Source: an uncultured Methanobrevibacter sp. (GTDB lineage Archaea; Methanobacteriota; Methanobacteria; Methanobacteriales; Methanobacteriaceae). From it: a stretch of 64,000 nucleotides of DNA. Every line of letters starts with the position of its first letter. Position 1 is the stretch's first letter. This document shows, one piece after another, positions 7,538 to 15,730 of this stretch. The notes beneath the pieces are model-generated. The model was given only the letters and a program-made list of their open reading frames with translations. It did not search any database and was not told where the DNA came from. Position numbers and translations under genes: made by a program. Location of the stretch: positions 21,820-85,819 of the forward strand of contig NZ_OMWD01000004.1 in NCBI RefSeq assembly GCF_900314695.1, read 5' to 3'.

Positions 7538-8539
7538 ATGAAATGTGTAAAAGTTCCATTAAAAAGGTTAAATGACACACGAATAAAATTAATGGAAAAT
7601 GGCCAAATGAATATGGAATATAAAATAAAAGCTGAAGAGAAATACGGATATATTCCCATCAATGAAGATGTTGACGATTATGAAATTGTAGATATTGAGC
7701 TAGAACCCATGAAAAGAGTTCCGCACAATTTTTCCGAATTGCTTGAAGGAGAACTAACTAACGAGGAAATTGAAAACCTAAGAACCTCATTTGATACCAT
7801 TGGAGACATAGTGATTTTAGAAATTCCGGAGAATCTACAGGATAAAAAGCAAATCATCGGCGATGCGGCACTTAAATTTACAAAAAGAAAAGCAATTTAC
7901 ATGAAGAAAAGTGCAATCAAAGGAACAACACGAGTTCGTGATTTGGAATTTCTATCCGGAGTTGATGATTCTGTGACAATCCACAAAGAGCACGGAGCTA
8001 GATTGAAATTAGATGTGCGTGAAGTTTATTTCTCACCAAGACTTGCAACTGAACGAAAACGGGTGATGGAAAGCGTTAAGGATGGTGAAAAAATCCTTGA
8101 CATGTTTTGTGGAATCGGACCGTTTCCAATCGTAATTGCCAGAAACAAAAATGTTAATATAACTGCAGTAGACATCAATGAGTCTGCAATCAGATATTTG
8201 AATGAAAATATTAAACTAAATAAACTTGAAGGTCGTATCGAAACTTACTGCGGAGATATTCGGGAAGTTAGCAAGTCATTTAACTTGAAATTTGATAGAA
8301 TAATTATGAATCTTCCAGGTCTTGCATATACTTTCCTTGATGTTGCAGTCGATTTAATAGACAATGGTGGAATAATCAACTATTATGAATTTTCTGATTC
8401 ATATGAACAAGGAATAAAACGATTAAAAGACGCTTGTGGGAAAGTTGGAAAAGAAGTGGAAATAATAAATACACGTAAAGTCAAATCAACAAGTCCAGGA
8501 GAATGGCATGTCGCCATCGATGGGAAAATTAAACACTAA
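7538..8539 (+). CDS. trm5: tRNA (guanine37-N1)-methyltransferase Trm5
   Basis: Makes m1G37 in tRNAs, which prevents frameshifting. The 333-residue protein starts MKCVKVPLKR, has an N-terminal RNA-binding domain, the DVREVYFSPRLATER motif (about residues 157-171), the SAM-binding FCGIGPFPI (about 189-197) and the catalytic-loop motif IIMNLPGLAYTFLD. These are the features of Trm5b-type archaeal enzymes. No Shine-Dalgarno precedes the ATG, and the gap to the divergent dphB is only 35 bases, so at least one of the two transcripts should be leaderless. Confidence 0.93.
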   Translation: MKCVKVPLKRLNDTRIKLMENGQMNMEYKIKAEEKYGYIPINEDVDDYEIVDIELEPMKRVPHNFSELLEGELTNEEIENLRTSFDTIGDIVILEIPENLQDKKQIIGDAALKFTKRKAIYMKKSAIKGTTRVRDLEFLSGVDDSVTIHKEHGARLKLDVREVYFSPRLATERKRVMESVKDGEKILDMFCGIGPFPIVIARNKNVNITAVDINESAIRYLNENIKLNKLEGRIETYCGDIREVSKSFNLKFDRIIMNLPGLAYTFLDVAVDLIDNGGIINYYEFSDSYEQGIKRLKDACGKVGKEVEIINTRKVKSTSPGEWHVAIDGKIKH

Positions 8540-8566
8540 AAATCAACTTCCATCTTTTTTCTATAG

Positions 8567-9073
8567 TTAAGATACAATTTCACCAATCGTATTTAACTTA
8601 TCACACTGAATCATGACAATTTTTCCATCTTTTGCATAGTTGAAATAATACCTCTGATGAGTATTTTTTACCAGCCCCGAAGAAGTAGTGACCGTTTCAT
8701 TTCTAAAAATCCCTTTAACACCATTAATGGACTTATCATGATATGTTCCATCATTTAAAAGATTAATATCAATATCCTCACCATAATCATACACGCAAAT
8801 ATCTAAAAGCAATATATCATTTTGATGGAATGTTCTTTGTTCCTTTAAGACTTTATGATTTAGAATTTCATCATAATATGAGATATTTGATGAATTTTCA
8901 TCCTCTAAAAACCCCCAGGAAACAGAAAAGTTAACCCCATTAATTTCAACATTTCTAGGTTCAGGAAGATGGTATTTAGAAGAGCCTGGAACCGGATCAC
9001 CTCCATGATACATAAAGAGCACAGCCAAGCTAATTACAAAAAATACTATAACAAAAACAGTTTTTTTATCCAT
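8567..9073 (-). CDS. membrane-anchored hypothetical protein
   Basis: A 168-residue protein with one N-terminal hydrophobic segment (residues 5-20, VFVIVFFVISLAVLFM) and a hydrophilic remainder likely outside the cell. The outer part contains several strand-like stretches and ends with an 'RYYFNYAKDGKIVMIQC' segment. No lipobox. The ATG at 9071-9073 was chosen over a TTG one codon earlier. It is convergent with trm5. It resembles the many small anchored proteins of Methanobrevibacter; the family is unknown. Confidence 0.7.
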   Translation of the reverse strand: MDKKTVFVIVFFVISLAVLFMYHGGDPVPGSSKYHLPEPRNVEINGVNFSVSWGFLEDENSSNISYYDEILNHKVLKEQRTFHQNDILLLDICVYDYGEDIDINLLNDGTYHDKSINGVKGIFRNETVTTSSGLVKNTHQRYYFNYAKDGKIVMIQCDKLNTIGEIVS

Positions 9074-9144
9074 CAAATTACCAAGTTGGGTTAATTATTG
9101 AAAATTAATTAATTTAAAAAAAAATAGTTAAAAAAATAAAAAAA

Positions 9145-9471
9145 TCAGAATTGGATTCTGTTACCAGTCCAATCGTCATCATCATTGAATGCATTGAATT
9201 TCTTTTCATCTTCAAGATATTGTTCCATATCCCTATATAATTTAACCCTGAAAATATCCGGATAAGGTATGTATAACATATCTCCATTTCCACTGGTTTC
9301 CTTTACATAGGTTTCTTCAAATTCAATGATTGAATCATCTTCCTTATTAAAATGATGAACTTCATTAGCACACAATATTTTGAAGTGTACAAAATCATCT
9401 TTTAATAATTCTTTAACTAAATCATCAATCAAAAGCGGATAATTTGCACTTTTATTACTTTTTATCTCCAT
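9145..9471 (-). CDS. hypothetical protein, 108 residues
   Basis: A small soluble acidic protein, MEIKSNKSANYPLLI..., with no signal peptide, membrane segment or cysteine motif, ending in a DDDDW-containing tail. A clear GAGGAG site seven bases before the ATG supports it as a real gene. Its promoter appears to lie at 9591-9625, where a TATA box and a perfect palindrome are found. I do not recognise the family. Confidence 0.7.
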   Translation of the reverse strand: MEIKSNKSANYPLLIDDLVKELLKDDFVHFKILCANEVHHFNKEDDSIIEFEETYVKETSGNGDMLYIPYPDIFRVKLYRDMEQYLEDEKKFNAFNDDDDWTGNRIQF

Positions 9472-9590
9472 AATATCTCCTCATTACAAAATAACAATAA
9501 TTCAAACCATATTAAAACACAATAAAGCCATCATTCATTAAATTAGCTATTAATTTCTAAAATAATAACAGTCATATTCATAATAGCTTT

Positions 9591-9625
9591 TTTGTAGAAA
9601 ACTCTACAAATGTTATATAAATATT
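9591..9625 (-). promoter_or_regulatory. TATA box with adjacent palindromic operator
   Basis: On the minus strand a TATA box (ATTTATATAAC, about 9611-9623) is followed directly by TTTGTAGA-GTTT-TCTACAAA (9591-9610), a perfect 8-bp inverted repeat. The palindrome lies between TATA and the expected transcription start, where a bound repressor would block initiation. The next gene downstream is the 108-residue gene starting at 9471. The remaining 9472-9856 gap is AT-rich, without a gene. Confidence 0.45.
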
Positions 9626-9796
9626 TCAGAGTTATTATTTAAATAGTTATTGAAAATGATTAAAATTAAATAAATAAGTAATTTTAGCCAATTTTAAATA
9701 AAATAAATATTTTTAATTATCCAAGCGTTTTAAAAAAACATTTTCAAAAATATTGTAAAAATTATTATACATTAACAAAAATCATGCGATAAAAAT

Positions 9797-9838
9797 TGGA
9801 AATATGGATAATGTTAAATTCAACGTCCATAATTTCCA
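9797..9838 (-). terminator. hairpin terminator of mtnA
   Basis: On the minus strand TGGAAATTATGGA and TCCATATTTCCA pair almost perfectly (one bulged base) around a 17-base loop, and are followed by ATTTTTAT. It lies about 20 bases past the mtnA stop. Confidence 0.5.
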
Positions 9839-9856
9839 CTTAACTTTGATAATTAA

Positions 9857-10786
9857 TTAAATAGGATCAATTATTCCTTTTTCAGTAATAATCCCAGTTA
9901 TCAATTCTTTTGGAGTTATGTCAAATGCAGGATTGATGACTTCAGTCCCTTCAGGACAAATTCTAGCCCCACCATAATATCTTACTTCATCGCCATCCCT
10001 TTCTTCAATAATCGTATCATAAATTGATATTTCATTATCAAATGTAGAGTAAGGAGCAGCTACATAAAATGGTATATCATGGTGTTTTGCAGCCAATGCC
10101 ACCATAAAGGAACCTACCTTATTTACGACACCTCCTTTGGCTATCCTGTCAGCACCTATTACTACCTTATCAATTTTACCTTGTGACATTAAAAATCCTG
10201 AAGCGACATCAGGAATTAATTTAACGGGGATGTTTTCCTGTTGCATTTCCCAAACACTTAAACTAGCTCCCTGTCCTCTTGGACGAGTTTCATCACATAT
10301 TACGTTGATTTTCTTTCCAGCATCCCTTGCTGCCCTAAATACTCCTAAAGCAGTTCCATAATCAACACATGCAAGAGCACCAGCATTACAATGTGTCAAA
10401 ACAGTATCTCCATCGTCAATTATTTCAGCACCATATTTTCCAATAGCCCTATTGGTTGCCATATCCTCTTCATACATTTTTAACGCTTCTGAAAGTGCAT
10501 CCTCACTATTCAATACTCTGTCAACTGCCCAAAACAAATTTACTGCAGTCGGTCTTGCAGCCTTAATTTCTGTTGCTGCTTTTTGTAAATCTACACCCTC
10601 AATGTCAGCCAACGCCATTCCAAAAGCTGCTGAAACCCCAATAGCAGGAGCACCACGAACAGTCATATCACGAATAGCAACGATTACATCCTGATAATTA
10701 TCACACCAAACATAAGTCAATTCATCAGGAAGCTTTCTTTGATCAATGAGTTTTAGTTTATTATCTTCCCATTCAAGTGTTTTCAT
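9857..10786 (-). CDS. mtnA: S-methyl-5-thioribose-1-phosphate isomerase family
   Basis: Aldose-ketose isomerase of the MtnA/eIF2B-like family. It converts 5-methylthioribose-1-phosphate (or the related 5-deoxyribose-1-phosphate) to the ribulose form in salvage of S-adenosylmethionine by-products. The 309-residue protein shows MTVRGAPAIGVSAAFGMA (about residues 42-59), THCNAGALA with the catalytic-type Cys, ETRPRGQGA and GADRIAKGGVVNKVG with the catalytic Asp. The sequence fits MtnA better than ribose-1,5-bisphosphate isomerase. No other salvage gene is nearby. The start follows an AGGTGTTAAATT site. A structured leader precedes it. Confidence 0.9.
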   Translation of the reverse strand: MKTLEWEDNKLKLIDQRKLPDELTYVWCDNYQDVIVAIRDMTVRGAPAIGVSAAFGMALADIEGVDLQKAATEIKAARPTAVNLFWAVDRVLNSEDALSEALKMYEEDMATNRAIGKYGAEIIDDGDTVLTHCNAGALACVDYGTALGVFRAARDAGKKINVICDETRPRGQGASLSVWEMQQENIPVKLIPDVASGFLMSQGKIDKVVIGADRIAKGGVVNKVGSFMVALAAKHHDIPFYVAAPYSTFDNEISIYDTIIEERDGDEVRYYGGARICPEGTEVINPAFDITPKELITGIITEKGIIDPI

Positions 10787-10829
10787 AATTTAACACCTAT
10801 AAAAAAAGTATTATAAAAAATAGTTGAAA

Positions 10830-10938
10830 GCATAATTAATTGTTAGTTTCTAAGTCCAATTTATAGACAATTTTTAATTATGCTCTCCGCCTAATAATAT
10901 CCAATTCGGATTGATTAGAGATGTATAAAAATACATCT
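10830..10938 (-). promoter_or_regulatory. structured 5' leader of mtnA
   Basis: The minus-strand transcript upstream of mtnA would begin near 10950, after a TATA-like CATATAAAG at about 10975-10983. It contains AGATGTAT-TTTT-ATACATCT (10919-10938, perfect 8-bp stem). It then has GCATAATTA (10875-10883) pairing with TAATTATGC (10830-10838), an interaction extended by AAATTG/CAATT across a 25-base loop. Two stems in a roughly 150-base leader suggest RNA-level control. I recognise no riboswitch class. Confidence 0.4.
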
Positions 10939-11019
10939 AATTTATATTTTTATTAAACTACTTAATAAATCTTTATATGAAACAATTAAAAATTAATGTT
11001 TTTAGAAATACCTAAAAAC

Positions 11020-11940
11020 TTATGCATTTTCTGTCATTATAGGCACAACTTGTTTTTTACGTGACACAACACCTTCAAGTAATACTGTATTATCTTCTAA
11101 TGTTACGCCATATGCCTTTTCAACTAGACTTGCATCTTTACCAAGTGCAATTACCTGTGAATTGCTGTTGACAATATCAGTGATTAAAAGCATGAATAAA
11201 TCCAAATTCTCTTCTTCAATAATTTTATTTATGCCAGCTTCCAATTCTTCTTTCATTTCTAAAACATCACTTATGCTTGCAGTATTGACTTGATTGACAA
11301 TGGACTTTACATCTTTAAAATCAATTTGTTTTGCATCCAATGAAAGTATTTCATCAATTGAAAAACTACTTAAATCTGTACCTGCCTTAAGCATTTCCAA
11401 ACCATATTCCTCAGCGTCAATGTCAGCAATCTTTGCAAGTTTTTCAACTGCTTTTACATCATCATCAGTAGTGGTCGGTGATTTTAAAAGCAAAGTATCT
11501 GAAATGATTGCAGATAACATTAATGTAGCTATTTCCTTTGTTATTTCAATGCCATTTTCCTCATATAACTTGCATAAAATAGTTTCAGTACAACCCACCG
11601 GTTCAAATCTTAAAAATAAAGGATATGAAGTTTCCAATGCAAGTTTATGGTGGTCAACGACTTTTAAAATATTTGCATTTTCCAAATTATCTACAGATTC
11701 AGCAGGAGAATTATGATCAACTAAAATTACATTAGCATCATCTTCAACACTTTCTAAAAGTTCTGGAGCATCCATGTCCAGATAATTTAAAATAAATTCA
11801 GTTTCTTTATTAATATTTCCTAATCTGTAAGCTTTAGCTTCACTGTTGCCTAATTCCTTTTCTAAATTAGTCATTACAATACTTGATGTGATTGAATCAC
11901 TATCTGGACTTTTATGTCCAAAAATAAAAGTTTCTACCAT
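11020..11940 (-). CDS. ppaC: manganese-dependent inorganic pyrophosphatase
   Basis: Family II pyrophosphatase, hydrolysing pyrophosphate to phosphate in the cytoplasm. The 306-residue protein has the DHH-phosphoesterase motifs GHKSPDSDS (metal ligands), VDHNSP and VVDHHKL, plus the C-terminal SRKKQVVP signature of substrate binding. The length is standard, with no regulatory CBS insert. The ATG at 11938-11940 was chosen because GAGGAAAGAT precedes it; the longer frame would start with GTG five codons earlier, overlapping that site. Confidence 0.94.
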   Translation of the reverse strand: MVETFIFGHKSPDSDSITSSIVMTNLEKELGNSEAKAYRLGNINKETEFILNYLDMDAPELLESVEDDANVILVDHNSPAESVDNLENANILKVVDHHKLALETSYPLFLRFEPVGCTETILCKLYEENGIEITKEIATLMLSAIISDTLLLKSPTTTDDDVKAVEKLAKIADIDAEEYGLEMLKAGTDLSSFSIDEILSLDAKQIDFKDVKSIVNQVNTASISDVLEMKEELEAGINKIIEEENLDLFMLLITDIVNSNSQVIALGKDASLVEKAYGVTLEDNTVLLEGVVSRKKQVVPIMTENA

Positions 11941-12038
11941 ATTATCTTTCCTCACAAAAAAATAAAATCAGTATAATATATCTTCTTCATACAATATTAA
12001 AATTGCTATAAATGATAAAAAAATAAAAAAAAATAGAT

Positions 12039-12905
12039 TTAGTAATGACTTTGTGGAGTCATTCCCAAATGATGATCTTCGCTTTTTTTACCAGGTATTC
12101 CATAAGCATCCGCCCTACATTGAGTACATGCTCTGAATACTGGAATAATCTCTTCAACTTGTTCTCTTACACTTTCCATCATGGAACAGTCCGGACGAGA
12201 ATAGTGTTTCATTTTAGCCAATGGAATTAATGGCAGAATATTCATCAAGGAAGCTCCTCTTTTTTTAACTTCCTTTGCAATTTCAACAATATGTTCATCA
12301 TTTAATCCAGGAATTAAAACTGAATTAACTTTAACGACCATACCATTAGCTGCTGCTTTTTCAACACCTTCAAGTTGATTTTTAATTAATATTTCAACTG
12401 CTTCATAACCCTTATACACTTTTCCTTCATATTTTATGAAAGAATAAATGTCAACTGCAATATCAGGGTCAATTGCATTTATGGTTACAGTAACAGAGTT
12501 TACTCCAAGTTCTGCAAGTTTATCTGCATATTTTGGAAGTAAAAGACCATTAGTACTCATACATTTGATTAAATCAGGTTGTTCAGTCGCTAATTTTTCA
12601 AAAAATTCAAATGTCTCTTCATTAGCAAGTGAATCTCCAGGTCCAGCTACCCCAACAACAGAAATTGGACCTTCAGCAGTAACTTCATTAATATGATTAA
12701 TTGCAGAATCAGGATTCATGACACAGCTTGCAACGCCAGGTCTGTCTTCTTCATTATTAATATCTCTTGTACAAAAGTTACAGAAGATATTACACTTCGG
12801 TGCTACAGGTACATGCGCTCTTCCGACTTTATCATGCATTTTTTCATTAAAACATGGATGTGCTTTTGTTATGTGTGCAAATCTTGCACCTTTGTGTTCA
12901 GCCAT
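12039..12905 (-). CDS. nifB: NifB, radical SAM cofactor-cluster synthase
   Basis: NifB fuses two 4Fe-4S clusters and inserts a SAM-derived carbide, making the 8Fe-9S-C NifB-co (L-cluster precursor). The 288-residue protein is the short archaeal form, without a NifX domain. It has CNIFCNFC (C38, C42, C45) as the radical-SAM CX3CX2C motif, an upstream HPCFN cysteine, and a C-terminal CTQCRADAYGIPG. The start MAEHKG follows GAGAGGTGAG. No nitrogenase gene is in the window. It lies 65 bases downstream of mmp17 on the same strand, after the mmp operon, which suggests a role in MCR activation rather than only nitrogen fixation. Confidence 0.94.
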   Translation of the reverse strand: MAEHKGARFAHITKAHPCFNEKMHDKVGRAHVPVAPKCNIFCNFCTRDINNEEDRPGVASCVMNPDSAINHINEVTAEGPISVVGVAGPGDSLANEETFEFFEKLATEQPDLIKCMSTNGLLLPKYADKLAELGVNSVTVTINAIDPDIAVDIYSFIKYEGKVYKGYEAVEILIKNQLEGVEKAAANGMVVKVNSVLIPGLNDEHIVEIAKEVKKRGASLMNILPLIPLAKMKHYSRPDCSMMESVREQVEEIIPVFRACTQCRADAYGIPGKKSEDHHLGMTPQSHY

Positions 12906-12970
12906 ACTCTCACCTCTCCGAAATATAACTTCGTTAATTTGTATTGATACGAACAAATATATAAAGTTTT

Positions 12971-13531
12971 CTACTTGCCATTATTTAACTCATCAATATA
13001 TTCATGAGCCTTTTCAATCCATGCATCTTTAATTAACTCATCAGTAGCCACAACACACACGATATCTTCAGTAGACAAATCTTTAATAATTTTAAAACCT
13101 TCAGGCAATATTCTAAAGACCGCATCATAAATACGTCTTTGTAAATTAGAATGAGGGTCATCAACTACTAATGATTCTAACTCCAAATAATTACCAGATA
13201 TTTCCAGTTGATATCTATTAGGTTGATAAATTTCATCCCTAGAGAATAATCTCCATAATCTTTTCAAGATATTTGGAAGATAGTTTTCATTATCAACTAA
13301 AATCATGGTAACATCCCTTTCTTTATCGTAAGTGAAATTAGCTACATCGCTAAATAAAACCACTTTAGAAGTTTTTTTCATTTTAATAGCTAAGACAAAT
13401 ACAGGATCATCAGGATTAACATAAGCTTTTAAATCATCTACAGATGCGCCAAGAACCAAATCTTGAAAGATTTGTTTAATGATGATTTCGTAAACTTCAG
13501 CACCCTTTTCATCATAGCATTCAACTAACAT
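12971..13531 (-). CDS. mmp17: methanogenesis marker protein 17
   Basis: A 186-residue protein found only in methanogens and related archaea. It opens MLVECYDEKGAEVYEI and has no cofactor motif that I can see. Mmp17 has been reported as a component of the ATP-dependent activation complex of methyl-coenzyme M reductase. The ATG at 13529-13531 was preferred to a TTG just upstream; AAGGGTTGAT is the likely ribosome site. It follows mmp15 by 16 bases and precedes nifB, in the same transcription direction. The name rests on recognised sequence and on the conserved gene neighbourhood. Confidence 0.85.
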   Translation of the reverse strand: MLVECYDEKGAEVYEIIIKQIFQDLVLGASVDDLKAYVNPDDPVFVLAIKMKKTSKVVLFSDVANFTYDKERDVTMILVDNENYLPNILKRLWRLFSRDEIYQPNRYQLEISGNYLELESLVVDDPHSNLQRRIYDAVFRILPEGFKIIKDLSTEDIVCVVATDELIKDAWIEKAHEYIDELNNGK

Positions 13532-13547
13532 CAAATCAACCCTTAAT

Positions 13548-14789
13548 CTATTTGTTATCTTGTCTGTGTCCCATTCCAGATACTAAAAGAGCTGCTCCGA
13601 CAGCACCAATGTGTTGAGAATATTCAGGTACGATAACTTCTATTCCACCTAAGGTTTCGCTTACGGCTTCAACAAGACCTGAAATTAAACTTGTACCTCC
13701 CACTTGGATTAATGGTTCACGAATGTCAATTTCCTGAAGTTGCTGTTCATAAACTTGTTCAGATACTGAGTGACATGCCGCTGCAGCAACATCTGCTTTA
13801 GAACCTCCAGCTGCAAGAGTAGTAACAAGGTCCTGAATACCAAATACAATACAGTAAGAGTTTAACATTGCTTTTCTCCAATCTCCCTGCACTGCAAGCG
13901 GTCCCAGTTCAGTAATATCCACATCTAACCTACGGGAAGTCATATCTAAAAATCTTCCGGATGCACCAGCACAGATACCACCCATAGTGAAGTTGTCAGG
14001 AATACCATTATTAACAGTAATTACCTTGTTATCCATACCACCAATATCCAATACAGTAGCTTCACCTTTCTGACGGTCTGCCAAGTATACTGCACCTTTT
14101 GCATTTACAGACAACTCTTCCTGAATAAGTTCAGCGCCAAACTCCTGACCCATAGTGAACCTACCATAACCTGTAGTTCCAATACCATCAAGGTCATCCC
14201 AACCATAATCTGTTTGACCGAACGCTTCAGCAGCAGCTGTTTGAGCAGATTCAATGATATCTTTGGTAGATGTCCAACCAGTTCCAATAACTTCATTGTT
14301 TTCCATAAGCACTGCTTTTGTAGTGGTTGAACCTGAGTCAAGTCCAAGAGTAAGTCCTTCTTGTTTTTCACGGGCAAGAATATTTCTACGAGTTACGGTT
14401 GTAGCTAATGCTTCCATACGAATAAACAATTCATCAGCCTTTGTTCTTTCAGTGAAAGAGTAAGTAACTACTGGAATACGAGTATTGTTTTGTATGAATC
14501 TTCTTACTTCATTTCTAACCAATGCTGCTTCCGCACATCTAAAACAGGTTGCAATAAAAACTGCATCAGGTTTGGATCTGCCTTCAACAATAGCCATAGC
14601 CCTTGCAATCATTAATTTTAAACTTGAACTTTGGGCTGAAAATCCAAATTTTTCATAAGACTCATCAATATAATCCAAATCGATTTCCGGAAGAATAATT
14701 TCAGCACCGAATTTATTTGCTGCTTTTTCTATTTCCTTTTGAATTCCACTATATTCTGTTCCACATGAAACTAAAGCAATTTTAACCAT
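13548..14789 (-). CDS. mmp15: methanogenesis marker protein 15, BcrA/BadF-type ATPase
   Basis: A 413-residue protein with an N-terminal domain (MVKIALVSCGTEYSGIQ..., with CFRC at about residue 98) and a C-terminal ASKHA ATPase domain of the BcrA/BadF/BzdG/HgdC class. The ATPase shows GLDSGSTTTKAV (phosphate 1), TTGYGRFTMG, LDIGGMDNKVI, CAGASGRFLDM and a late VGGTS. In relatives such ATPases drive low-potential electron transfer into Fe-S enzymes, so Mmp15 may energise reductive activation. The start ATG lies in the end of mmp5's spacer with GAGGAGG upstream. Part of the mmp3-6-5-15-17 operon. Confidence 0.92.
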   Translation of the reverse strand: MVKIALVSCGTEYSGIQKEIEKAANKFGAEIILPEIDLDYIDESYEKFGFSAQSSSLKLMIARAMAIVEGRSKPDAVFIATCFRCAEAALVRNEVRRFIQNNTRIPVVTYSFTERTKADELFIRMEALATTVTRRNILAREKQEGLTLGLDSGSTTTKAVLMENNEVIGTGWTSTKDIIESAQTAAAEAFGQTDYGWDDLDGIGTTGYGRFTMGQEFGAELIQEELSVNAKGAVYLADRQKGEATVLDIGGMDNKVITVNNGIPDNFTMGGICAGASGRFLDMTSRRLDVDITELGPLAVQGDWRKAMLNSYCIVFGIQDLVTTLAAGGSKADVAAAACHSVSEQVYEQQLQEIDIREPLIQVGGTSLISGLVEAVSETLGGIEVIVPEYSQHIGAVGAALLVSGMGHRQDNK

Positions 14790-14793
14790 CTTA

Positions 14794-15249
14794 TTATTCC
14801 TCCTCAGCAGTTTGTTCAAGTGAATCTACAAACTCATTGATTTGATTCACCATAACATATGTTTCATCTTGATTAGTTGGATAATTGAGTTCCAATACAG
14901 GAATACCTTTGTTTCTAAGCAAAAATATTGATAATTCATTGGTCCTTGCACAACCAATACAACCGAATCCATAAGGAGCTCCATCAACAACTATTGCTGC
15001 TTCAGCCTCATCTATAAGCGGTCCGATAATAGCCATCCTTCCACGAACACCAGATGGAACTTCAATAGCTGCATATTTAAGTCCTTTAATAGGATCTTCT
15101 TCAGTAATGTTCATTGGTGGAGAATCAATCTCCGGATCTTTAATCTTTTGTCTAATTTGTTTTTGTAAAACTAAAGGAGTATGACCTCTCCTTTCAAGTA
15201 AATCTGCCAAAATTAATGAATTTGGAGGATAAACTGCAATTTTAACCAT
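14794..15249 (-). CDS. mmp5: methanogenesis marker protein 5
   Basis: A 151-residue methanogen-specific protein of unknown reaction. It begins MVKIAVYPPNSLILADLLER and contains GFGCIGCARTNEL (about residues 100-112), whose two cysteines could bind a metal. The start was placed at the ATG at 15247-15249 because GGTGAGAAC precedes it. It lies 13 bases after mmp6 and 4 bases before mmp15, so translation is likely coupled. Confidence 0.88.
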   Translation of the reverse strand: MVKIAVYPPNSLILADLLERRGHTPLVLQKQIRQKIKDPEIDSPPMNITEEDPIKGLKYAAIEVPSGVRGRMAIIGPLIDEAEAAIVVDGAPYGFGCIGCARTNELSIFLLRNKGIPVLELNYPTNQDETYVMVNQINEFVDSLEQTAEEE

Positions 15250-15262
15250 GTTCTCACCCATA

Positions 15263-15730
15263 TTATTTATTTTCTATACAATCATCCATAATCTTTTTAA
15301 ATTCGTCAACATCAATTGGTTTTTTCTCTTCAAGTTCCACTTCTTTAGGATTTTCCAAAGCTTCAGCAACAAAACCAAGTATTCTATACTCTTTTTCCAT
15401 TTGGTGGAATCCTTCCCTAGGCCCGAATCTGTGACCTCTGCATCTTCTAGGATCCCCTGGAGCGAAACCTCTTTCCTTAGTGAAAATGTGGTTTGGATCA
15501 AGTTTTCTTATTTCCTCAATTGCTTTGTAAACATCCTCACTTTTTCCACTAATCATGGACCCATAACAAGTGTTCTTAATTGTAAGAGGCAAATCAAGCA
15601 TATGAAATTCGCTTACAATCTCTTGTTCACTTACATGAGCTCCCGGCCCGATAAAAATCATACGAGTAATTACGTCAGGATCCCAATCTTCTTTTCCCAA
15701 ATCAGGACTCATTGTTAGATTCTGTGACAT
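15263..15730 (-). CDS. mmp6: methanogenesis marker protein 6
   Basis: A 155-residue protein restricted to methanogens. Notable segments are TRMIFIGPGAHVSEQEI, PLTIKNTCYGSMISG and a basic, conserved-looking RGFAPGDPRRCRGHRFGPREG (split here across about residues 88-108). Its function is unknown, but it is always linked to mmp3 and mmp5. The ATG at 15728-15730 lies inside the 3' end of mmp3 (29-base overlap) and has AAGGAG nine bases upstream, so it is coupled to mmp3. Confidence 0.88.
   Translation of the reverse strand: MSQNLTMSPDLGKEDWDPDVITRMIFIGPGAHVSEQEIVSEFHMLDLPLTIKNTCYGSMISGKSEDVYKAIEEIRKLDPNHIFTKERGFAPGDPRRCRGHRFGPREGFHQMEKEYRILGFVAEALENPKEVELEEKKPIDVDEFKKIMDDCIENK

Noticed and set aside
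11089..11103. AGTAATACT inside ppaC as an operator of the right-hand regulon
   Set aside because: It lies within coding sequence far from a promoter and lacks the A/T-symmetric flanks; one chance copy is expected.
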